DNA from: Halobacteriales archaeon QS_9_67_17
Lineage (GTDB): Archaea > Halobacteriota > Halobacteria > Halobacteriales > Haloarculaceae
Assembly (NCBI GenBank): GCA_003023185.1
Contig: PXSB01000057.1
Span: 1-35,832 of the forward strand
Length of the DNA stretch: 35,832 nt
Direction: 5' to 3'
A program made the translations under genes and the position numbers. Below, one piece after another: positions 1-7,290 of the stretch. Under the pieces are notes generated by a model, which worked only from the letters and a program-made list of their open reading frames with translations, had not been told where the DNA came from and searched no databases. Every line of letters starts with the position of its first letter. Position 1 is the stretch's first letter.

Positions 1-1
1 C

Positions 2-211
2 CACGTCGCTTACACCGGCTCCGACCGCGGCCAGTCCGTCCTCGACGACTGGGAGACGGAAGTCGAACGCGTCGTGAAGGTGATGCCGGACGCCTACGCC
101 GGCGTGCTCGAAGAGGGTGCAGACGACGTGCGCGAGGAGCTTCCGCCCCGCCCGGACGCCGCCGCACGGGCCGACCCGGACGACACCGGCGTCGCGTCCA
201 GCGACGACTGA
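2..211 (+). CDS. gltB: Glutamate synthase large subunit, C-terminal end (partial)
   Basis: This is the last 69 codons of a gene that enters from the left edge, open from the first complete codon to TGA. The visible tail has the pattern HVxxTGSxRGQxxLDDWExxVxRxVKVMPxxY, which I recognise as the extreme C-terminus of the ferredoxin/NAD(P)H-dependent glutamate synthase large chain. That enzyme transfers glutamine amide nitrogen to 2-oxoglutarate in the cytoplasm. An acidic haloarchaeal tail follows the match. The catalytic amidotransferase, FMN and Fe-S regions lie outside the window, so the call rests on this short match alone. A T-rich run follows the stop. Confidence 0.7.
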   Translation, partial: HVAYTGSDRGQSVLDDWETEVERVVKVMPDAYAGVLEEGADDVREELPPRPDAAARADPDDTGVASSDD

Positions 212-228
212 CCGACAGAAAGGCGCCG

Positions 229-251
229 GTTCTTTTTCCTGTTGTTTGTTC
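229..251 (+). terminator. T-rich putative terminator after the glutamate synthase gene
   Basis: A pyrimidine run with several T clusters (TTCTTTTT, TTGTTTGTT) begins 18 nt after the stop codon. Archaeal intrinsic termination relies on oligo-T in the non-template strand without a required hairpin. A small perfect stem lies just downstream at 265-280 (CGGCGA, GGGC loop, TCGCCG), before the next promoter. Confidence 0.45.
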
Positions 252-292
252 GAAACTTGCACGACGGCGAGGGCTCGCCGATGGCCCAAAGT

Positions 293-299
293 CATAAAC
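293..299 (+). promoter_or_regulatory. TATA box for the short ORF and receiver/HalX gene
   Basis: CATAAAC is centred 28 nt upstream of the ATG at 324, the spacing expected for a leaderless haloarchaeal transcript beginning at or next to that ATG rather than at the GTG at 374. Confidence 0.5.
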
Positions 300-323
300 G
301 CCGACGCGAAAATACGCAAGTAG

Positions 324-377
324 ATGGGTAGCGATCTGTTCGAGAAGCTGACAGCTGACGGAGGTGGCCGCGGGTGA
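324..377 (+). CDS. 17-residue upstream ORF overlapping the next gene's GTG
   Basis: ATG at 324 opens a 17-residue frame (MGSDLFEKLTADGGGRG) that ends in TGA overlapping the GTG of the next gene (GTGA at 374-377). The TATA-like box at 293-299 points to this ATG as the leaderless transcript start. Translation may therefore begin here and be coupled to the downstream GTG. It could instead be the true N-terminus of the next protein if a frameshift exists here. I do not recognise the peptide. Confidence 0.35.
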   Translation: MGSDLFEKLTADGGGRG

Positions 378-1573
378 ACGAGCCGAGCGTTCGGCTGCGG
401 CGCGCGATCCAGTTCCTCGAATCGGCCGGCGGCGGCCGGCAGCGCGAGCTCGTGCTCGGCGAGCGGGCGGGCGGCTCGTGGACCGTCGGCGAGATCTCGC
501 TGCCGGACGACGCAGAGGAGCGGTTCGACCCGTTCCTCGCACGGACGGCGCTCGAACGGCTGGAGGGCGACGGCGGCGACCGCGACATCGTCCCCGCAGA
601 CGGGATCGAGGCCGCGTCGAACACCGATCCCGACCGGATCGCGTACGTCGACGAGGCTGACCTCGAACTGCCGCGGCTGGTGTCGCCGGTGGCCGAGGGG
701 GAGTCGGTGACGGAGCATCCCGGGGTCAGCGCCTCGCTCGATGCGCCGGACGCGGCGTTTCGGGCGATCCGCGTCGCGGACGGCGACACCACCGTCGTCG
801 GTGTGCAGACGACGAGCGAACCGCTCTGGGACAAGGCCGGCCCGTTCACGGTCGCCGGCACCGACAAGGGGTACGCGGTGAGCACCGACCCGGTGTTGGT
901 CGTGCCGGACGGCCTCGACGCGCTGTTCGTCGACGGCGCAGTGTTCGTGTTTGCGCCGTCTGCCGTCGCCGTCACGTTCGCGACGTCCGACGACAAGCCG
1001 ATAGAACCCGACCCGACGCCGGCAGACGAGGACAAGCCGACCGTACTCGTCGTCGACGACGACCCGGGGCTGCGCGACATGTTCGTCGAGTTTCTGGAGC
1101 GCCACTACGAGGTGCGCACCGCAGGCGACGGTGCGGCGGCGCTGAAAGCCTACGATCCGGACGTTGACGTCGTGTTGCTCGACCGGATGATGCCGGAACT
1201 CTCCGGCGACGAGGTGTTGAAACGACTCCGCGAGCGGGGCGCGGAGTGTGGCGTCGCGATGGTGACGGCCGTCGACCCAGATGTCGACATCGTCGACATG
1301 CCGTTCGACGACTACGTCACCAAGCCGGTCGCCCGAGAGGAGCTTCGGGGCACGGTCGAAGGGCTGCTCATGGTCGAGGACTACGACGAACTGCAGCGGG
1401 AACTCTCCTCGATGCGCGTCCGCCGGAACGTCCTCAGCGTCGAACAGAACGGCCCGAGCACCGAGAAGAGCGAGGAGCTGCGGCGGCTGGAGGCAAGCAT
1501 CGAGACGCTCGAATCCCGCCTCGACGCCGCCGACAAGCCGGGACCGCGGGACAGCTCCGGTCGCCCCCCGTAG
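374..1573 (+). CDS. KwaB-like (DUF4868-like) N-terminus fused to a receiver domain and HalX
   Basis: This 399-residue cytoplasmic protein has three parts. Residues 1-200 have no classical signalling motif. Residues 128-202 (FRAIRVADGD, then FVDGAVFVF) follow the pattern I associate with the C-terminal half of DUF4868/KwaB-like proteins; this is tentative and from memory. Residues 222-333 are a response-regulator receiver with acidic cluster D228-D230, phospho-acceptor D270 (LLDRMMP), T298 and K317 (TKP). Residues 337-384 match HalX, a haloarchaeal helical domain that usually follows a receiver. No DNA-binding domain or histidine kinase is visible. The GTG start overlaps the short ORF at 324, so translational coupling is likely. 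The receiver and HalX are secure; the N-terminal assignment is weak. Confidence 0.75.
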   Translation: MNEPSVRLRRAIQFLESAGGGRQRELVLGERAGGSWTVGEISLPDDAEERFDPFLARTALERLEGDGGDRDIVPADGIEAASNTDPDRIAYVDEADLELPRLVSPVAEGESVTEHPGVSASLDAPDAAFRAIRVADGDTTVVGVQTTSEPLWDKAGPFTVAGTDKGYAVSTDPVLVVPDGLDALFVDGAVFVFAPSAVAVTFATSDDKPIEPDPTPADEDKPTVLVVDDDPGLRDMFVEFLERHYEVRTAGDGAAALKAYDPDVDVVLLDRMMPELSGDEVLKRLRERGAECGVAMVTAVDPDVDIVDMPFDDYVTKPVAREELRGTVEGLLMVEDYDELQRELSSMRVRRNVLSVEQNGPSTEKSEELRRLEASIETLESRLDAADKPGPRDSSGRPP

Positions 1574-1590
1574 CGCGACCGGATAGACAC

Positions 1591-1597
1591 CGTTTTG
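1591..1597 (+). promoter_or_regulatory. TATA-like box for the epimerase gene
   Basis: CGTTTTG is centred about 28 nt before the ATG at 1622, fitting a leaderless transcript. It lies only about 18 nt past the HalX gene stop. Confidence 0.4.
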
Positions 1598-1621
1598 CCG
1601 GCACCTGCCCTCCGTTCAGTC

Positions 1622-2605
1622 ATGTCCGACGCGCTCGTCATCGGCGGCACGCGCTTCATCGGCCGGCACACAGTCGCGGAGTTTCTCGACCACGGCTACG
1701 ACGTCACCGTCTTCAACCGCGGCAACCACGAGAACCCGTTCGGCGACCGGGTCGCCCACGTCGAAGGTGACCGCAAGGAGGAGGGACGGCTTCGTCTCGC
1801 CGCCGAGCGAGTCGACCCCGACGTGGTGATCGACTGCGTCGCCTACCAGCCGCGGGACGTGCGCGTCGCCTGTGACGTGTTCGCAGATGTCGACGCGTAC
1901 GTCTACATCTCCTCGGGGTCGAGCTACGGGGCCGAGCAGGTTCCGAAACGAGAAGGCGAGACGCCGCTGTGCGATTGCACAGCCGAGCAGGCGACCGACG
2001 ACGCGCCCGAGAGCTACGGTCCCCGGAAAGCGGAGGGTGACCGCGCCGTGTTCGCGGCCGCCGAGGACGGCGTCGACGCGATGGCCGTCCGCCCGCCCGT
2101 GGTGTACGGCCCGCACGACTACACCGAGCGATTCGACTACTGGATCGGCCGCGTGGAGAGTCACAACCGCGTGGTTGTCCCCGGCGACGGGACGAACCTC
2201 TGGCACCTCGTCTACGCGGGCGACGTGGCGAGCGCGCTCCGCGTCGTCGCCGAGGAGGGCGACCCCGGCGAGGCGTACAACGTCGGCGACGGGCACGCCC
2301 CGACGCTCGGCGAGTGGGTCGACCTCGTCGCCGACGCCTGTGACACCACGGTCGAGCGAGTGTACGCCAGCGCGCGCGAACTCGACGCCGTCAACCTCAG
2401 CCTCACTGACTTCCCGCTCTACCGCGAGTCGCCACATCTGCTGGAGACGGCGAAGCTCCGCGCGCTCGGCTGGGAGCCGACTGACCACGAGGCGACGCTG
2501 GCGGCGACTATCGAGGACCACCGCGAGTCCGACCGGACGGGCCGCGAGAACGGCCCCGACCGCGAGACGACGGAGCGACTACTAGACGTGCTGGAGACCT
2601 TGTGA
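1622..2605 (+). CDS. NAD-dependent epimerase/dehydratase (extended SDR)
   Basis: The 327-residue Rossmann protein opens with the nucleotide-binding motif LVIGGTRFIGRH (GGTxxIG variant), as in extended short-chain dehydrogenase/reductases acting on nucleotide sugars. It has SSGSSYG around residues 98-104, a downstream ESYGPRK pair supplying the Tyr/Lys-type catalytic residues, then RPPVVYGP and LVYAGDVA, typical of the sugar-binding half. The start is ATG at 1622, supported by the upstream TATA-like box; a TTG at 1595 in the same frame is less likely. The substrate cannot be inferred and no sugar-metabolism neighbours are present. Similar haloarchaeal proteins are annotated only as NAD-dependent epimerase/dehydratase. 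Confidence 0.85.
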   Translation: MSDALVIGGTRFIGRHTVAEFLDHGYDVTVFNRGNHENPFGDRVAHVEGDRKEEGRLRLAAERVDPDVVIDCVAYQPRDVRVACDVFADVDAYVYISSGSSYGAEQVPKREGETPLCDCTAEQATDDAPESYGPRKAEGDRAVFAAAEDGVDAMAVRPPVVYGPHDYTERFDYWIGRVESHNRVVVPGDGTNLWHLVYAGDVASALRVVAEEGDPGEAYNVGDGHAPTLGEWVDLVADACDTTVERVYASARELDAVNLSLTDFPLYRESPHLLETAKLRALGWEPTDHEATLAATIEDHRESDRTGRENGPDRETTERLLDVLETL

Positions 2606-2610
2606 TCCAC

Positions 2611-2634
2611 ATGAGAACCCTCATGAGGTTTATA
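2611..2634 (+). promoter_or_regulatory. vapBC promoter with palindromic operator
   Basis: The inverted repeat ATGAG-AACC-CTCAT (2611-2624) lies five bases upstream of the TATA box TTTATA (2629-2634), overlapping the BRE position. The box is centred 27 nt before the ATG at 2659, so the mRNA is probably leaderless. Placement suits autorepression by the AbrB-like antitoxin; the site's role is inferred. Confidence 0.5.
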
Positions 2635-2658
2635 CGGTAAGCGGGCGTAGTTAGCAGC

Positions 2659-2919
2659 ATGGCGACGGACGAACAGGTAGATGAGACGACAGTGAACGAC
2701 CGCTACGCGGTGACGATTCCCGCAGTGATCCGCCGACGGCTCGATATCGAACCCGGAGACAAGGTCCGATGGACGCTCACCGACGATGGCGAGCTCTCGG
2801 TCGAACTCGTCGGGCAGCGGCTCGGCGTGTTCGAGGACTTCGAGCCCGTCGATATGGGTGAGGGGAACGCTGCCGAGGACCACGACGAGTACGCCGCTGG
2901 TTACGAGCCCCGCGACTGA
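2659..2919 (+). CDS. vapB: AbrB/MazE-fold antitoxin (VapB type)
   Basis: This 86-residue protein has an N-terminal swapped-hairpin AbrB domain, seen as NDRYAVTIPAVIRRRLDIEPGDKVRW (shown in parts: VTIPAVIRRRLDI, EPGDKVRW, residues about 12-40). It is followed by an acidic tail that would wrap the partner toxin. Members dimerise, bind operator DNA and neutralise a PIN-domain RNase. The gene is directly followed, with a 1-nt TGATG overlap, by such a PIN protein. The start is the ATG 27 nt after the TATA box. A palindrome next to that box is the likely autoregulatory site. Confidence 0.85.
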   Translation: MATDEQVDETTVNDRYAVTIPAVIRRRLDIEPGDKVRWTLTDDGELSVELVGQRLGVFEDFEPVDMGEGNAAEDHDEYAAGYEPRD

Positions 2920-3347
2920 TGGCCGTCGCGTTCCTCGATTCGAACGTTCTCATCGGTGCCGCGAACAGCCGTGACCAACATCACGAAGCCGCGCTCGAAA
3001 TCCTTCGGACGGTCGATTCCGGCGAACTCCCCAGCGTGCGGCTCACGAACTACGTCGTTTCCGAGGCGGTAGGGTACATCCACACGCGGCAGTCACACGC
3101 GACGGCAATCGAACTCTACGACCGGCTGAAGACGGGCTCCGCGTTCGAGTTCGTTCTCTCCCCGAAATCGACGTTCTTCAGTGCCGAAGAGCGGTTCCGG
3201 ACACACGAGCAACTCTCGTTCGTGGACGCGACACTCGTCGCTGACATGGCGCGGGATGGGGTCGAATATATCTACAGCTTCGACGACGACTTCGACGGGA
3301 TCGATGGCATCTCGCGGCTCGCCGTACCGGAGAACCCGTTCGCGTAG
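2919..3347 (+). CDS. vapC: PIN-domain ribonuclease toxin (VapC type)
   Basis: This 142-residue protein has the acidic metal-binding set of PIN-domain RNases: D7 (FLDSNVL), E49 (VVSEAVG), D103 (SFVDATL) and the D122-D124 cluster (SFDDDFDG). Such toxins cut RNA, often tRNA or rRNA, when released from the antitoxin. Its ATG shares one base with the antitoxin stop (TGATG), implying translational coupling and stoichiometric production. All catalytic acids are present, so it should be active. The RNA target is unknown. Confidence 0.85.
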   Translation: MAVAFLDSNVLIGAANSRDQHHEAALEILRTVDSGELPSVRLTNYVVSEAVGYIHTRQSHATAIELYDRLKTGSAFEFVLSPKSTFFSAEERFRTHEQLSFVDATLVADMARDGVEYIYSFDDDFDGIDGISRLAVPENPFA

Positions 3348-3680
3348 GGGAGCAGACTCCGCGACCGGAGGATATTGTCCGAGACCAGAGAAAAGTGACG
3401 GGATAGTGATGGCCGCGTAGAGACCGTCACGCTGTCGTAGGCCGCGAGTGCCGCGTCGAGCTTCCGACGTTCGGCGTCGCAAATCGGGCAGTTCGTGGTG
3501 CTCAGCGAATCTGGTCGACCGAGATCTGAGCGCAGCGGGTCGGGCGATCACCCGAACGGTGGCCCCGGCCGGGACAGGGTTCGGACCCCCGCACGCGGGC
3601 GTTCCGGGCACGCACGAGCACGAACGTCCCGGCAGGGCCCCGACGGAAAAGGGTTTGAGGCTGCTGGGCGACCGTGTAGT
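3348..3680. other. 333-bp non-coding stretch with a coding relic and a hairpin
   Basis: No intact gene is visible between vapC and the lipid gene. On the minus strand, about 3412-3490 encodes a start-less fragment with two cysteines spaced as CPIC followed by DAERRKLDAALAAYDS. Codon use looks genuine, but upstream the frame is closed by a stop with no ATG or GTG, so this is probably a decayed gene end. On the plus strand, 3568-3575 and 3626-3633 form an 8-bp inverted repeat (GCCGGGAC/GTCCCGGC) extendable by three pairs, enclosing a small CCCG-CACG-CGGG hairpin at 3588-3599. The promoter of the next gene starts after this. Confidence 0.4.
3651..3658 (+). promoter_or_regulatory. Promoter of the G1P dehydrogenase gene
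   Basis: Purine-rich GGAAAA (BRE-like) is followed by GGGTTTGA, centred about 27 nt before the ATG at 3681, consistent with a leaderless transcript. Confidence 0.45.
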
Positions 3681-4739
3681 ATGTTCGAGAAGTCGACGTG
3701 GATCAAACTGCCACGAAGCGTCGTCGTGGGCCACGGCGTGCTCGACCGCGCCCCAGAGGTCGTCGCGGACCTGTATCTCGACGGGCGGCCGCTCGTCGTC
3801 ACGTCGCCGACGCCCGAGGACATCGCGGGCGACCGCCTCCGCGAGGGGTTCCGGGCGGCGGGCTACGATCCCGCGACCGAGGTCGTCGCGGAGGCCCGCT
3901 TCGCCGCCGTCGAAGCGGTCATTGACGCCGCGGAGACGGCCGGCGCGGATTTCCTCGTCGGGCTCGGGGGCGGCAAGCCCATCGACATTGCGAAGATGGC
4001 CGCCGACGAGTTGGGCGTCGGGTTCGTGAGCGTGCCGACAGCCGCGAGCCACGACGGCATCGTCTCCGGACGCGGCTCCGTCCCCGAGGGCGACACCCGT
4101 CACTCGGTCGCGGCCGACCCGCCGCTTGCCGTCGTCGCGGACACGGAACTCATCGCCGCCGCGCCGTGGCGGCTCACGACCGCCGGCTGTGCGGACATCA
4201 TCTCGAACTACACTGCCGTGAAGGACTGGCAGCTCGCTCACCGGCTGAAGAGCGTCGAGTACAGCGAGTACGCCGGCGCGCTCTCACAGATGACCGCCGA
4301 GATGCTAGTCGGCCGCGCCGACTCGATCAAGCGCGAACTGGAGGAGTCGGCGTGGGTCGTCACGAAGGCGCTGGTCTCCTCGGGCGTGGCGATGTCGATT
4401 GCGGGCTCATCGCGGCCGGCCTCCGGCGCGGAACACCTCATCAGCCACCAGCTCGACCGGCTCGCCCCCGACCCGGCGCTCCACGGGCATCAGGTCGGCG
4501 TGGCGAGCATCGTCACCGAGTATCTCCACTCGGGCGACGACGGCGAGTGGACGGACGTGCGTGATGCGCTCGCGAGCATCGACGCCCCGACGACGGCCGA
4601 GGGGCTCGGCATCGACAGGGAGACGTTCGTGTCGGCGATGACGACCGCACACGAGATCCGCGACCGCTACACCATCCTCGGCGACGGCGTTAGCGAGCGA
4701 GCTGCAATCGAGGCGGCGACGGTGACTGGCGTCATTTGA
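3681..4739 (+). CDS. egsA: Glycerol-1-phosphate dehydrogenase [NAD(P)+]
   Basis: This 352-residue enzyme reduces dihydroxyacetone phosphate to sn-glycerol-1-phosphate, the stereospecific backbone of archaeal membrane lipids. It belongs to the iron-containing alcohol dehydrogenase/glycerol dehydrogenase superfamily. Visible motifs are the nucleotide-binding GLGGGKPIDIAK (about 94-105), PTAASHDGIVS containing the first metal-ligand Asp, the lysine/aspartate-rich middle (TAVKDW) and HQVGVASIVTEYLH with a metal-ligand His. The ATG at 3681 is favoured over upstream in-frame starts because of the TATA spacing and because MFEKSTWIKLPRSVVVG is a normal family N-terminus. The 3' end overlaps the converging gene by 8 nt. 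Confidence 0.95.
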   Translation: MFEKSTWIKLPRSVVVGHGVLDRAPEVVADLYLDGRPLVVTSPTPEDIAGDRLREGFRAAGYDPATEVVAEARFAAVEAVIDAAETAGADFLVGLGGGKPIDIAKMAADELGVGFVSVPTAASHDGIVSGRGSVPEGDTRHSVAADPPLAVVADTELIAAAPWRLTTAGCADIISNYTAVKDWQLAHRLKSVEYSEYAGALSQMTAEMLVGRADSIKRELEESAWVVTKALVSSGVAMSIAGSSRPASGAEHLISHQLDRLAPDPALHGHQVGVASIVTEYLHSGDDGEWTDVRDALASIDAPTTAEGLGIDRETFVSAMTTAHEIRDRYTILGDGVSERAAIEAATVTGVI

Positions 4740-5226
4740 CGACCGGCATTGCGGGCGAGTCGCTGCGCCACGCGGCCGGCTCGCGCACCTCGCCTTCGTC
4801 GGGGGAGGCCGCGAACTGCACCTGGAGCTGGTAGGCGGCCCCGTCGCGGGGTTCACACTCGATGGCGACGATGGTCGCCGCCGTCACCGTCTCGATGCGC
4901 GGCGTGAGTCCCGTCCGGCGCGCCACCGCCTCACGCACCGTCGGAACGAGCGGCTCCCCGTCGCTCACGGCCGTCTCCGGGTGGTGCCAGCCGCCGTCGC
5001 GTCGAACGAGCAGGTGTCGGCCCGCGCCGTCCGTGACGACCACCTCCGCGAGTGTCGTGCTGGTGTCGTCACCACAGACCCGCTCGAACTCCTCGGGACC
5101 GACGCTGAGCGTCGTCTGTTGGATGTCGAACCCGTCGTAGACATCTCGCAGCTGCGTGAGCCGCGCTGTGACTCGCTCGCGCGACGCTCCCGGTGGCATA
5201 CGCTCGACAATCACAGCAGTAGACAT
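4732..5226 (-). CDS. Degenerate Nudix-like protein
   Basis: This 164-residue protein has an N-terminal helical region (1-55) and a Nudix-like fold signature from about residue 58: a strand AEVVVTDGAGRHLLVRRDGGW, then the place of the Nudix box. There the REUxEE core reads REAVARRTGL, so both catalytic glutamates are replaced, and the preceding glycine-rich turn is also altered. It is therefore unlikely to hydrolyse nucleoside diphosphate derivatives and may be a binding or structural relative. It overlaps the egsA 3' end by 8 nt, convergently. The start is ATG with no clear leaderless TATA box. Confidence 0.6.
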   Translation of the reverse strand: MSTAVIVERMPPGASRERVTARLTQLRDVYDGFDIQQTTLSVGPEEFERVCGDDTSTTLAEVVVTDGAGRHLLVRRDGGWHHPETAVSDGEPLVPTVREAVARRTGLTPRIETVTAATIVAIECEPRDGAAYQLQVQFAASPDEGEVREPAAWRSDSPAMPVVK

Positions 5227-5263
5227 AAGAGCATCATATCGTTCTGCGGTTCAATCACCGGTT

Positions 5264-5287
5264 TCGCTTCGGTCACAACGGAAGCGA
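5264..5287 (-). other. Inverted repeat behind the S9 peptidase gene
   Basis: TCGCTTC (5264-5270) and GAAGCGA (5281-5287) form a 7-bp stem around a 10-nt loop, 20 nt beyond the stop of the minus-strand peptidase gene and upstream of the Nudix-like gene. It may be an mRNA 3'-end structure or processing site; no oligo-T follows it. Confidence 0.3.
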
Positions 5288-5306
5288 GGGCGTCGCTCGC
5301 AGGCGA

Positions 5307-7085
5307 TTACACGTGTTCGTCGAGGAACGACGCAATCTGTGAGTACGCCTCGATGCGGTTCGCCCGCTTCGAGATGCCGTGCCCCTCGTCGTCGAAGATC
5401 AGTTTCTCGACCGGGACGTGGTCGCTCGCCTTCGCTGCGATCTGTTCGGCCTCGCCGACCGGGACGCGCGGGTCGTTCTCGCCGTGGAGGACGAACAGCG
5501 GCGCGCGGATCTCGTCGGCGTGGTTCAGCGGCGACACCGATTCGAGGAACTCACGGTCCGCCGCGAGCGAGCCGTACTCGGTCTCGCGGAGTTCGCGCCG
5601 CCACTCGCCGGTGTTTTCGAGGAAGGTGACGAACGACGCGATGCCGACAATGTCGACGCCGGCGGCCCACAGGTCGGGATACTCGGTTAGCGCGGCGAGA
5701 CACATGAAGCCGCCGTAGGAGCCGCCCATCACCACGAGCCGGTCGTCGTCGACTGCGCCGTGGTCGTGGAGCCACTCGACGCCCGCGCGGATGTCCTTCA
5801 CCGAGTCCATCCGCTTTTCCACGTCGTCGAGGTGGGTGTACGCCTTCCCGTACCCCGTCGAGCCGCGGACGTTTGGCTCGAAGTAGCCGTAGCCGGCATC
5901 GAGGAAGTACTGCTTCACCGCAGAAAAGGAGGGCCGCCGCTGGCTTTCCGGGCCGCCGTGGATGTCGACGATGACCGGTGCGCCGCCTGCCGAGGCGTCG
6001 GCCGGCGGCGTGAAGTACGCCGGTATCTCGCGGCCGTCGAACGTCTCGAAGTGCACGAGGTCGGCGCTCCGGAACCCCTCGCGTGGGAGACCGGCGGTTG
6101 AGGCGTTTGTCCACCGCTCGCGCTCGCCGTCAGCGCTACAGACGTGGACGTTCGCGTTGTCGGCGTCGCTCGTGACGGTGACGGCGAACCGCTCCGCGCC
6201 GTCGAAGAAGGCGACGCCGCCCGCCACCCCGTCCGGCAGGTCCGGTTTGCCCACCCGCTCGATGCCGTCGTCGGTGAGATCGGCGACGGTGAGGTCGGTG
6301 TAGCCGTCGACGTTGCGCGAGTAGACGAGCCGACCGGTGTCCCCATCGAGCGCGACGCCGTCCACGTTCCACTGGTCGTCGGCGTGGACCACGCTGAGGT
6401 CGCCGTCGGTCGTCAGCCGCGCGAGCGCCAGCGTGTCACGGCCGTCGTCGGTAACGAGATAGACATCGCCGTCGGGGCCCCATTCGAGACTGCTGTACCG
6501 CACCTCGCCCTCGTGGGGCGTCAGGTGCGTGAGTTCGCCGCTGGCGATATCGAGCGCGTACACGTCGTGGTCGAACGAGGAGTGCGCCTCGTGGACGAGC
6601 AGGGTCGAGTCGTCCGGCGACCAGCCGGCGAGCGAGAGCCAGCCATCGCCCTCGTAGACGAGGTCGGCGTCGTCGCCGGTCGCGTCGCGGTCCTGCACGT
6701 AGATGTCGAACACTGCCTCGTCGCGCCGGTTGGACGCGAAGGCGAACTGCGAGCCGTCCGACGACCAGCCGCCCCACCGGTGTTTCGCCGCCGGATGCGC
6801 CGTCCAGTTCGTAATCGACCCGTCCGGGTCGAGTCGGTAGAGCTGTGCCCGCTCGTTGCCCCCCTCGTCCATCCCGAAGGCGAGCGTCTCGCCGTCGGGT
6901 TCGAACTCACAGAAGGAGACGCTCTCGTCGAAGAAGGTTCGCTGTTCGGGCCACCCCTGCGGCTCGTCGAGCGTCCACACCTGCGGCGTCCCGGTCGTGT
7001 CGAGCAGACAGGCGAGTGTTCCGTCGGCGGAGACGGAGGCCCCGCCCGCGCTCCGGACGTTGAGATAGCGTTCGATTTTCCGCAT
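5307..7085 (-). CDS. S9-family serine peptidase (acylaminoacyl/prolyl oligopeptidase type)
   Basis: This 592-residue cytoplasmic peptidase has an N-terminal beta-propeller with repeated WSPDDSTLL/WGPDGDVY-type TolB/WD blades (about 15-335), then an alpha/beta-hydrolase domain (about 350-592). The catalytic triad is complete: S456 in GGSYGG, D538 in HGENDPRVP and H569 in DDEGHG. The oxyanion motif is DIHGGPES. Such enzymes release N-acyl or short peptides from oligopeptides entering the propeller tunnel. The start is ATG at 7085, with a TTATA box 26 nt upstream; an in-frame GTG sits two codons earlier. It appears to be transcribed alone. No signal peptide is seen. Confidence 0.92.
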   Translation of the reverse strand: MRKIERYLNVRSAGGASVSADGTLACLLDTTGTPQVWTLDEPQGWPEQRTFFDESVSFCEFEPDGETLAFGMDEGGNERAQLYRLDPDGSITNWTAHPAAKHRWGGWSSDGSQFAFASNRRDEAVFDIYVQDRDATGDDADLVYEGDGWLSLAGWSPDDSTLLVHEAHSSFDHDVYALDIASGELTHLTPHEGEVRYSSLEWGPDGDVYLVTDDGRDTLALARLTTDGDLSVVHADDQWNVDGVALDGDTGRLVYSRNVDGYTDLTVADLTDDGIERVGKPDLPDGVAGGVAFFDGAERFAVTVTSDADNANVHVCSADGERERWTNASTAGLPREGFRSADLVHFETFDGREIPAYFTPPADASAGGAPVIVDIHGGPESQRRPSFSAVKQYFLDAGYGYFEPNVRGSTGYGKAYTHLDDVEKRMDSVKDIRAGVEWLHDHGAVDDDRLVVMGGSYGGFMCLAALTEYPDLWAAGVDIVGIASFVTFLENTGEWRRELRETEYGSLAADREFLESVSPLNHADEIRAPLFVLHGENDPRVPVGEAEQIAAKASDHVPVEKLIFDDEGHGISKRANRIEAYSQIASFLDEHV

Positions 7086-7108
7086 ACGCACCCTGTGGCG
7101 GCACTCAG

Positions 7109-7113
7109 TATAA
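7109..7113 (-). promoter_or_regulatory. TATA box for the S9 peptidase gene
   Basis: TTATA on the minus strand is centred 26 nt before the ATG at 7085, supporting that start and a leaderless mRNA. It lies 25 bp from the end of mobile element copy A. Confidence 0.5.
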
Positions 7114-7137
7114 CGGTTGGCTCTCGGCGAATGACTG

Positions 7138-7267
7138 TGTTCAGATAAGCGGGTCGTCGCTCCTCTGAGCTAACGTGTCGGGGAAGACTGAAAGGGCTGG
7201 TCAAGCGCCCGAGGACATTCTACACCTCGTCGGACTCATAACATCCGGAGGCACTCTTAGCTGAACA
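7138..7267 (+). mobile_element. MITE-like element, copy A (130 bp)
   Basis: Terminal inverted repeats TGTTCAGATAAG (7138-7149) and CTTAGCTGAACA (7256-7267) match at 11 of 12 positions. The outer ~59 nt and last 50 nt align colinearly with copy B read on the minus strand, sharing GGGTCGTCGCTC, GACTGAAAGGG and TTCTACACCT. There is no coding potential, so it must be non-autonomous. I see no clear target-site duplication, which suggests age or a family without one. It lies upstream of the toxin-antitoxin pair at 7323. Confidence 0.7.
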
Positions 7268-7290
7268 GCCTCAAAAAGGAGGCTCCGGAA

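Noticed and set aside
3568..3633. tRNA-like span with an 8-bp terminal stem.
   Set aside because: It lacks a T-arm GTTCRA near the 3' stem, a U8 and any D/anticodon stem pattern; treated only as an inverted repeat.
4166..4564. Possible second gene overlapping egsA on the plus strand.
   Set aside because: It is an alternative frame of egsA without motifs; egsA is unmistakable.
6144..7148. 334-residue plus-strand open frame.
   Set aside because: It mirrors the S9 peptidase propeller; codon bias and motifs support only the minus-strand gene.
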